Below are positions 1-6,422 of a stretch of DNA of 6,422 nt, one piece after another. Within the stretch, counting starts at the first letter, position 1. Every line of letters starts with the position of its first letter. The stretch is from JBEVEP01 sp040512755. Lineage in GTDB: Bacteria > Pseudomonadota > Alphaproteobacteria > Rhizobiales > Rhizobiaceae. A program made the position numbers and the translations under genes. The notes below the pieces were generated by a model, which saw nothing but the letters and a program-made list of their open reading frames with translations, did no database searches and had not been told where the DNA came from. Location of the stretch: assembly GCA_040512755.1 (NCBI GenBank), contig JBEVEP010000327.1, positions 1-6,422 of the forward strand, given 5' to 3'.

Positions 1-14
1 GGGAGAAAACATCC

Positions 15-1442
15 ATGACAGACATCAGTCTTTCGACCATTGGGTCAACTCCGGTCATCGTTCCCCCAGAAGACATCGAAGCGCTCAAATCGGCCCTGCG
101 CGGCTCTGCATCCGGACCGGGGGAAAGCGGATATGACGAAGCGCGCACCATCTGGAACGCCATGATCGACCGCCGGCCTGGGCTTGCCATTCGCTGCCAG
201 GGTGCGGCCGACGTCATGCGCGCCGTGGAACTGGCGCGGACGCACGGACTTGTCGTCTCGGTGCGCGGCGGCGGTCACAACATCGCCGGCAGCGCGGTGT
301 GCGATGGCGGCTTGCTCATCGATCTGTCGCCAATGCGATGGGTCCGCGTCGATCCCGCTTCAAGGCGAAGGAATGTCGGACCGGGCGCAACGCTCGCCGA
401 TGTCGACCGCGAGACTCAGGCCTTTGGTCTGGCCGTTCCGACCGGCATCAATTCGACCACCGGAATTGCCGGCCTCACGCTTGGCGGCGGGTTCGGCTGG
501 ATCACCCGCAAGTTCGGCATGACGATCGACAACCTCATCTCCGCCGATATCGTCAAGGCTGACGGAAAGCTTGTGCGGGCGAGCGAGAATGAGAACCCCG
601 ATCTCTTCTGGGCCATCCGTGGTGGCGGCGGCAATTTCGGCATCGTCACGAATTTCGAGTTCCGGCTTCATCCCGTTGGGCCTCAGGTCCTGTCCGGGCT
701 CGTCGTGCATCCCTTTGACGATGCCAGGAAAATCCTCACCGCCTATCAGCCCATGCTCTCGGCAGCGCCGGACGAGCTGACATGCTGGGCCGTCATGCGC
801 AAAGCCCCACCCCTGCCCTTCCTCCCGCAGGAATGGCACGGCCGCAACGTGCTGATCCTTGCCATGTGCTGGGTAGGCGACATGGCGAGCGGCGAGAAAG
901 CGATGGCGGAACTGCGCGGGCTGGGCAAACCGATCGTCGATGTCGTTTCGCCGCATCCGTTCGTCGGGTGGCAGACCGCCTTCGACCCTCTGCTCACACC
1001 GGGCGCGAGAAACTATTGGAAGACGCACGACTTCGAGCGCCTGGACGACGGCCTTATCGACACGCTGATCGAAGCGGTCGAAACGCTACCTGGTCCCGAA
1101 TGCGAAATATTCATCGCTCATATCGGCGGAGCGATGAGCCGTGTGCCGGTGGCAGCCACCGCCTATCCCCAGCGCAAGGCGCATTACATCATGAATGTGC
1201 ATACACGCTGGCGCGACGCCGCCGAGGATCGACTCTGCATCGGCTGGGCGCGAGACCTGTTCCAGCGTACAGCGAAATATTCGCTTGGAAGCGCCTATGT
1301 AAATTTCATGCCGGAAGACGAGAGCGATCGGATCGAGATGGTCTATGGCCCGAACTTCCAACGGCTCAGCGAGGTGAAACGCCGGTACGATCCCGACAAC
1401 CTTTTCCGGTCCAACCAGAACATCAAGCCGGCCAAGGCATAG
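15..1442 (+). CDS. FAD-binding oxidoreductase, berberine-bridge-enzyme (BBE)-like
   Basis: 475-aa flavoprotein oxidase of the FAD_binding_4 plus BBE family; substrate unknown (known relatives oxidise alcohols, sugars or amines using O2). The N-terminal FAD domain spans about residues 50-220. It contains the RGGGHNIAG motif, whose His88 is the expected site of covalent 8-alpha linkage to FAD, then GITNSTTG-like region at 144-150 (actual GINSTTG), LGGGFGW at 156-162 and IRGGGGNFGIVTNF at 201-214. The middle substrate domain is about 225-425. The C-terminal BBE domain (about 427-472) has AYVNF and YGPNFQRL...YDPDNLFRSNQNI. In bicovalent BBE enzymes a Cys follows the Gly-Leu/Ile pair; here that position is Asn146, so a single covalent bond is expected. 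No signal peptide or membrane segment is seen, so it is probably cytosolic. The start is supported by GGAG at 2-5, nine bases before ATG. The promoter lies outside the window. It converges with rpoD and has no visible functional link to it. Confidence 0.9.
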   Translation: MTDISLSTIGSTPVIVPPEDIEALKSALRGSASGPGESGYDEARTIWNAMIDRRPGLAIRCQGAADVMRAVELARTHGLVVSVRGGGHNIAGSAVCDGGLLIDLSPMRWVRVDPASRRRNVGPGATLADVDRETQAFGLAVPTGINSTTGIAGLTLGGGFGWITRKFGMTIDNLISADIVKADGKLVRASENENPDLFWAIRGGGGNFGIVTNFEFRLHPVGPQVLSGLVVHPFDDARKILTAYQPMLSAAPDELTCWAVMRKAPPLPFLPQEWHGRNVLILAMCWVGDMASGEKAMAELRGLGKPIVDVVSPHPFVGWQTAFDPLLTPGARNYWKTHDFERLDDGLIDTLIEAVETLPGPECEIFIAHIGGAMSRVPVAATAYPQRKAHYIMNVHTRWRDAAEDRLCIGWARDLFQRTAKYSLGSAYVNFMPEDESDRIEMVYGPNFQRLSEVKRRYDPDNLFRSNQNIKPAKA

Positions 1443-1448
1443 CGCTTT

Positions 1449-1491
1449 CGGAAAACAAAAGCGCTGCAGGGCAATCAGCCCTGCAGCGCTT
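1449..1491 (-). terminator. Rho-independent terminator of rpoD (hairpin plus T-rich tail)
   Basis: Arms 1459-1472 and 1478-1491 form a perfect 14-bp inverted repeat (AAGCGCTGCAGGGC and its complement) around a 5-nt loop AATCA. Read on the - strand, the stem runs into TTTTGTTTTCC, a good U-rich tail, about 50 nt after the rpoD stop. Read on the + strand, the tail (CCATCATTT) is poor, although the stem begins 17 nt after the oxidase stop and could still terminate or stabilise that transcript. The element is therefore mainly the rpoD terminator and possibly bidirectional. Confidence 0.82.
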
Positions 1492-1542
1492 CCATCATTT
1501 GTAACACGGCGCCAAACCTCAAGCGATCCGGCATCGCGGTGT

Positions 1543-3567
<2,025 letters not shown>

Positions 3568-3577
3568 TCTTTGCTTT

Positions 3578-3619
3578 CTCCAAGCGTCCGGAGGTTTCAC
3601 GGAGCCGCGCTCCGTAACC
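3578..3619 (-). promoter_or_regulatory. rpoD leader: Shine-Dalgarno with upstream hairpin
   Basis: On the - strand GGAG (3581-3578) sits 10 nt before the chosen rpoD ATG and decides that start. Just upstream, ACGGAGC and GCTCCGT (3599-3605 and 3609-3615) form a perfect 7-bp stem with a 3-nt loop. Flanking GGTT and AACC could extend it across a small bulge. A CTCC at 3590-3593 can also pair with the GGAG across an 8-nt loop, so the ribosome site could be partly masked. The pairings are read directly; any regulatory effect is inference. Confidence 0.5.
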
Positions 3620-3678
3620 GGGTAAGCCCAACGCATTCACCGGTCACTGCGCCACTGACGCGAGTACTAGACTGTGCG

Positions 3679-3695
3679 TTAAAGCCCGATTAACC
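3679..3695 (+). promoter_or_regulatory. Candidate CtrA-binding box upstream of rpoD
   Basis: The sequence reads TTAA (3679-3682), seven bases, then TTAACC (3690-3695). This is an exact match to the published alphaproteobacterial CtrA consensus TTAA-N7-TTAAC. It lies 112 bp upstream of the rpoD start codon. CtrA is the response regulator that times cell-cycle genes in this class. The match is seen directly; occupancy and effect are not known. AT-rich tetramers like this are uncommon in such GC-rich DNA, which makes chance less likely but does not exclude it. Confidence 0.5.
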
Positions 3696-3698
3696 CTG

Positions 3699-3728
3699 AT
3701 ATCTGTGGCGGGCGCCTGGCCCGTCCAG
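3699..3728 (-). promoter_or_regulatory. rpoD: Weak candidate rpoD promoter
   Basis: On the - strand, CTGGAC (3728-3723) and AGATAT (3704-3699) are separated by 18 bp. They resemble the rhizobial housekeeping pattern CTTGAC ... CTATAT, with one mismatch in the first element and two in the second. Transcription would start near 3692, inside the CtrA-type box, giving a leader of about 125 nt. An alternative -10 is CTAGTA (3670-3665), which would place the CtrA box over the -35 region. Neither is strong. Confidence 0.28.
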
Positions 3729-3787
3729 TCTTCAGCGCTCCGTCCCGTTCATGTTGATGGCGGGTTATCCCGCCCATTAACCTTTTC

Positions 3788-3874
3788 GAATCATCCTGAT
3801 TCCGCCATTCCGACGGAAGGTCAAGCCGCTGTCGCACGATTCGCCTCAAAAAAGCGAATCAATTGGCAAGATTC
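3788..3874. promoter_or_regulatory. Cluster of five GANTC (CcrM methylation) sites in two inverted repeats
   Basis: GANTC occurs at 3788, 3798, 3838, 3856 and 3870. The first two form GAATCA-TCC-TGATTC (3788-3802), a perfect 6-bp dyad. The next pair form GATTCGC (3838-3844) and GCGAATC (3854-3860) around a 9-nt loop. The fifth overlaps the dnaG stop codon. CcrM methylates GANTC in alphaproteobacteria, and such sites in promoters can make transcription respond to replication. Elsewhere in the window I noticed only about eight scattered sites. The motif positions are certain; the regulatory role is inferred. Confidence 0.5.
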
Positions 3875-5789
3875 ACCGGCTGGCCCGCCCGGAGGGTATG
3901 CCGAAGCCTTCGATCAGCGCTTCAGTGGCCTGCGCATCCCGAAACTGCGCCTGAATTTCAAGCATATGACGGTAGTTTTCGTCTGTCGGTTCGGATGCCA
4001 GAGCCGCCTCGGCAGCTTTTAGCTCCCTATGTAGGGTGCGCGCGCTGCGGTGCAAGTGGAGCGCCTGGAGGAAAGCCTCGCGAGCGTCCTCGATCGCCGC
4101 ATCCTCAAGAGCGGTCCAGAGATTCGCCTTGCGGATCAGCGTCACGGCCCGTTCCCAGCTCTCGAATGCTCCTGCGCTCTGCAGCGCCTGCAAGATCGCC
4201 AGCCGGTCACAGCCTGGACCATGCGCCAGGGCATCGATCAACGCTGCGTGCATATGACGCAAATCCGGATGCGCAAGGTCGAGGCTTTCGACCACGTCGA
4301 AATATTCCTCGGCGAGCGCCGGGTGGTTGATCAGGGCGACGATGATGGCCGTTTCCCGCAACGGGAGGACGCCGCCAGCGCGCTTGACAAGCGCCGAGCG
4401 CGCCAGGCTCTCGGAGACAGCCATGCGGCCCGCCGCCAGCCCGGATCGCCCGGCCTGGCGCTGCCTTTGGTCCCGGTCATTCGGGCGCTGGGGATGTTTT
4501 CGCGAGGCGCCGAAAAAGCTCTGCACCCGCTCGCGCATCTCCTGCTGATAGTGATAGCGCACACTTTCATCGCGAATCCGGTGGGTAAGCTCGCGCAGGG
4601 TCTTTTCAAGTTCGGCCCTCTTTTCAGGCGTATCGAAAACGCCGCCGGAGGTCTCACGCAGCCAGATCAGATCGGCGAGCGGCCGCGCTTCCGACAGCAC
4701 CTGCCTGAAGGCGTCCGCGCCTCCATCCCTCACCAGATCGTCGGGGTCCTTGCCTTCCGGCAACAGGGCGAAACGCGCAGTGCGGCCAGCCTGAATGAGC
4801 GGCAAAGCCAGATCGGCAGCACGCCATGCCGCCTTCGTGCCCGCCTTGTCGCCATCGAAGCACAGCACCGGCTCGCCGGTCATTCGCCAGAGCAGTTCCA
4901 GCTGATCTTCCGTCAATGCAGTACCAAGCGGCGCAACGACATTCTCGAACCCTGCCTGCGCCAGCGCGATGACGTCCATATAGCCTTCAACCGCGATCAC
5001 GGTGCCTTCCCGCTGCACGGCCTGCCGCGCTCGCGCGAAATTGTAGAGCACCCTGCCCTTGTGGAAGAGTTCGGTTTCCGGAGAATTCAGGTATTTCGCT
5101 GGCACATCCGGAGAAAGCGCACGCCCGCCGAACGCGATGATACGGCCGCGCGAATCCGGGATCGGGAACATGATGCGATCGCGGAAGCGATCGAAAGAGA
5201 CCGGAACGTCGTCGCCATGGACCACCAGCCCGCAGGCTTCGATCTGCGCCTTCTCGATACCCTTCGACGCCAGGAATTCCTTCAGGGCATTGCGGCTGTC
5301 GGGCGCGTAGCCCAAGCGGAAAGCCTGTTGCGTGGCCGACGTGAGCCCGCGTTCGCGCAGATAGGCGCGGGCCCTGGCCCCGGCAGCCGATTGCAACTGG
5401 TCCTGAAAGAACGCGGTCGCCATTTCCATGACGTCGGTCAGGCTTGCCCGTTCACGCTCCCGCCGTTCCGCCTGTTCGTCACGGGCCGGCATCGGCACGC
5501 CCGCCATATCGGCGACCCTTTCCACCGCTTCGGGAAAGCTCATCCCGTCGAGTTCGGTCAGGAACCGAAAATGGTCGCCCGTGACGCCGCAGCCGAAGCA
5601 GTGATACCGCCCCTTGCGGTCCTCGCAATGGAAGCTCGGCGTTTTTTCGCCATGGAACGGGCAGCAGGCCCAATAGTCTCCGCGCGAGGCGTTCGTCTTT
5701 TTCCTGTCCCAGGACACACGGCTGCCCACCACCGCCGAAATCGGCACGCGGTCACGTATCTCGTCGAGGAAGGAAGGCGGAAAGCGCAT
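3873..5789 (-). CDS. dnaG: DNA primase DnaG
   Basis: 638-aa primase that makes RNA primers at the replication fork together with the DnaB helicase. The N-terminal CHC2 zinc domain (about 1-103) has ligands Cys43, His46, Cys64 and Cys67 (CPFH ... YHCFGC). The RNA-polymerase core (about 115-425) has RFRDRIMFPI, the FGGR and KYLNSPET motifs, then the Toprim fold. Its metal-binding residues are visible: Glu268 in VEGYMD, Asp312 and Asp314 in FDGDKAG, Asp348 and Asp350 in GKDPDD. A polar, low-complexity linker (about 427-457, rich in Arg, Gln and Asp) joins a helical C-terminal helicase-binding domain (about 460-630). All catalytic residues are present and the length is normal. The start MRFPPSFLDEIRDRVPIS fits the rhizobial family, although no clear Shine-Dalgarno precedes it. 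rpoD follows 305 bp downstream on the same strand. Confidence 0.97.
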   Translation of the reverse strand: MRFPPSFLDEIRDRVPISAVVGSRVSWDRKKTNASRGDYWACCPFHGEKTPSFHCEDRKGRYHCFGCGVTGDHFRFLTELDGMSFPEAVERVADMAGVPMPARDEQAERRERERASLTDVMEMATAFFQDQLQSAAGARARAYLRERGLTSATQQAFRLGYAPDSRNALKEFLASKGIEKAQIEACGLVVHGDDVPVSFDRFRDRIMFPIPDSRGRIIAFGGRALSPDVPAKYLNSPETELFHKGRVLYNFARARQAVQREGTVIAVEGYMDVIALAQAGFENVVAPLGTALTEDQLELLWRMTGEPVLCFDGDKAGTKAAWRAADLALPLIQAGRTARFALLPEGKDPDDLVRDGGADAFRQVLSEARPLADLIWLRETSGGVFDTPEKRAELEKTLRELTHRIRDESVRYHYQQEMRERVQSFFGASRKHPQRPNDRDQRQRQAGRSGLAAGRMAVSESLARSALVKRAGGVLPLRETAIIVALINHPALAEEYFDVVESLDLAHPDLRHMHAALIDALAHGPGCDRLAILQALQSAGAFESWERAVTLIRKANLWTALEDAAIEDAREAFLQALHLHRSARTLHRELKAAEAALASEPTDENYRHMLEIQAQFRDAQATEALIEGFGIPSGRASR

Positions 5790-5828
5790 GGCTCATATAA
5801 TCATCTTGGCTGCGGCTGGCCATTGCGG

Positions 5829-5858
5829 ATAGAGGCCATGCCCGGTTTTCACAGGCAA
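5829..5858 (-). promoter_or_regulatory. dnaG: Weak candidate dnaG promoter
   Basis: On the - strand TTGCCT (5858-5853), an 18-bp spacer and CTCTAT (5834-5829) resemble the rhizobial sigma-70 pattern (4 of 6 against TTGACA; 5 of 6 against CTATAT). Transcription would begin near 5822, giving a leader of about 33 nt. A competing -10-like TTATAT at 5800-5795 lies so close to the ATG that it would make a leaderless message. Found by eye only. Confidence 0.3.
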
Positions 5859-5863
5859 GCCGA

Positions 5864-5892
5864 AAGGGGCGGCACATCCAGAGCCACCCCTT
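5864..5892 (-). terminator. Possible terminator hairpin after the RcnB-like gene
   Basis: AAGGGGCGGC (5864-5873) and GCCACCCCTT (5883-5892) form a 10-bp stem with one internal mismatch and a 9-nt loop. It lies about 80 nt beyond the RcnB-like stop and before dnaG. The downstream tail on the - strand is only weakly T-rich (TTTCGG), so intrinsic termination is uncertain. Confidence 0.35.
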
Positions 5893-5938
5893 CTTTGCGT
5901 CGATCCTACTATGCCAAGGGCTGTGACCGTTGACCGTG

Positions 5939-5956
5939 CCGCTTTCTCGAAAGCGG
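5939..5956 (-). terminator. Small GC-rich hairpin just past the RcnB-like stop
   Basis: CCGCTTT (5939-5945) and AAAGCGG (5950-5956) form a perfect 7-bp stem with loop CTCG, 15 nt after the stop codon. There is no T-run on either side, so it may protect the 3' end or assist termination rather than act as a full terminator. Confidence 0.3.
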
Positions 5957-5970
5957 AAAGCCTCTTGGTA

Positions 5971-6360
5971 TTAGTGGCCGACAGCTACACCAGCGATGAC
6001 ACCGGTCAACAGGCCGACGAGCAGATAGTCGTTGCCGACCCGGATCCATTGCTGGCCTCGGTCAGGACGATGCAAACCATGGCGGTGATAGTCACGGACG
6101 GCCTGATGGCGCCGCCATTCCGCATACTTCTGGCCCCGCTTCCAGTACGGCCTTCCTACGGCCTTCCGCTTAATGATGACGGTCTTCTTCTCGACATATG
6201 GACCATGCTTCCGGCTCTCGAACGGACCGTGCTTACGGTAGTCAACGTCGACAATGTTCGACCGTTGAACGGGCGGCTGGTTCAGCGGCGCGGCCTGTCC
6301 AGTCGCAGCAGTTGCCGCCAGCATGGAAAAAGCAAGAACAGAGAGAATTGTGCGTTTCAT
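5971..6360 (-). CDS. RcnB-like secreted small protein
   Basis: 129-aa protein with a Sec signal peptide: MKR, a hydrophobic core (about 5-20) and a likely cleavage after Ala23 (GQA-AP). The mature protein is probably periplasmic and very basic. Residues about 72-121 match the RcnB-type domain as I know it: a YWKRGQKY start, then DYHRHGLHRPDRGQQWIRVGNDYLLV, where the Gly-Leu-x-x-Pro and Trp-x-Arg-x-Gly-x-Asp-Tyr-Leu-Leu pattern is diagnostic, ending in a hydrophobic Gly/Val tail (114-128). In Escherichia coli RcnB takes part in nickel/cobalt homeostasis; in alphaproteobacteria many such paralogues have no known role, so metal handling is only an inference here. Residues 42-57 are a tandem 8-residue repeat, RKHGPFES/RKHGPYVE. 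The start is supported by AAGGAG nine bases before ATG (6370-6375). There is no link to dnaG beyond shared direction. Confidence 0.82.
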   Translation of the reverse strand: MKRTILSVLAFSMLAATAATGQAAPLNQPPVQRSNIVDVDYRKHGPFESRKHGPYVEKKTVIIKRKAVGRPYWKRGQKYAEWRRHQAVRDYHRHGLHRPDRGQQWIRVGNDYLLVGLLTGVIAGVAVGH

Positions 6361-6422
6361 TGGGGGGTTCTCCTTGGTTGCGACTGCCCAGGAGATACCG
6401 GTCCAACGATGAACCGAAGTTG

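Larger units (their letters stand above)
3568..3872. other. dnaG-rpoD intergenic region with regulatory-looking motifs
   Basis: This 305-bp gap contains no convincing gene. From the rpoD side it holds: the rpoD ribosome site and leader hairpin; a CtrA-type box (3679-3695); a weak candidate rpoD promoter (3699-3728); a 6-bp stem GGCGGG/CCCGCC with loop TTAT (3759-3774), overlapping an inverted repeat GGTTA (3763-3767)/TAACC (3778-3782); and a run of GANTC sites (3788-3874) in two inverted repeats. No canonical intrinsic terminator follows dnaG: the 3838-3860 hairpin has its T run in the loop, not the tail. Transcription may therefore pass from dnaG into rpoD. Confidence 0.6.
5790..5970. other. 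Intergenic region between the RcnB-like gene and dnaG
   Basis: This 181-bp gap contains no supportable gene. It holds two hairpins that may end the RcnB-like transcript, the candidate dnaG promoter, a tandem near-repeat GACCGTTGACCGT around 5932-5938, and the unusually SD-poor dnaG leader. Confidence 0.5.

Noticed and set aside
3568..3636. Longer RpoD start at 3636 adding 23 residues
   Set aside because: The added residues do not resemble family N-termini, and they cover the leader hairpin. The ATG at 3567 has GGAG at proper spacing and gives the family-typical MATKEKEE start.
3797..3826. TTGACC (- strand 3825-3820) as a -35 for rpoD
   Set aside because: The element 17 bp downstream is AATCAG (- strand 3802-3797), a poor -10, and shifting the spacer by a base does not help.
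3838..3860. Hairpin after dnaG as an intrinsic terminator
   Set aside because: The T-run lies in the loop on the - strand and the tail (GTGCGAC) lacks T residues, so it does not fit a Rho-independent terminator.
3705..4022. Possible 105-codon + strand gene spanning the gap and the dnaG 3' end
   Set aside because: It needs a GTG start with no ribosome site, overlaps dnaG in antisense, and shows no recognisable features.
4050..5933. A 627-codon + strand open frame opposite dnaG
   Set aside because: Same artefact opposite a well-identified dnaG; no domain, no good ribosome site and compositionally biased protein.
6361..6422. Promoter for the RcnB-like gene or a + strand gene start at the right edge
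   Set aside because: Only 62 bp are available. No clear -35/-10 pair is visible on the - strand, and the + strand AGGAG is about 14 nt from the next ATG, too far and with the frame cut by the edge.

Overview
The window looks like a housekeeping stretch of a high-GC alphaproteobacterial chromosome, most likely order Hyphomicrobiales (Rhizobiales) and probably Rhizobiaceae or close relatives. The grounds are the rhizobial-type N-termini of RpoD (MATKEKEE..., then LLDLSDDAVKKMIKAAKKRG) and DnaG (MRFPPSFLDEIRDRVPIS), recognised from memory of these families. dnaG lies directly upstream of rpoD. A small RcnB-like periplasmic gene is also present, as is common in this group. No mobile element, tRNA, rRNA, CRISPR array or phage gene was seen.

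Layout, left to right. On the + strand, 15-1442 encodes a cytosolic FAD-linked oxidase of the berberine-bridge-enzyme type. It converges on rpoD, and the 100-bp gap holds a perfect 14-bp hairpin whose T-rich side serves rpoD. On the - strand, 1543-3567 is rpoD (primary sigma factor, 674 aa), 3568-3872 is a regulatory-looking gap, 3873-5789 is dnaG (primase, 638 aa), 5790-5970 is a short gap, and 5971-6360 is a secreted RcnB-like protein of 129 aa.

dnaG and rpoD form the remnant of the macromolecular synthesis operon: primase starts replication primers and sigma-70 directs housekeeping transcription. No rpsU is present here. No convincing terminator separates dnaG from rpoD, so read-through is possible, but the 305-bp gap probably also carries an rpoD promoter.

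The genes are ordinary; the most interesting sequence is the dnaG-rpoD gap. It has a perfect match to the CtrA box (TTAA-N7-TTAAC) and five GANTC (CcrM methylation) sites within 87 bp, four of them arranged as two inverted repeats. The rpoD leader contains a strong hairpin just upstream of its Shine-Dalgarno. Together these suggest, but do not prove, cell-cycle or epigenetic input into rpoD expression. I did not find a convincing novel multi-gene system.
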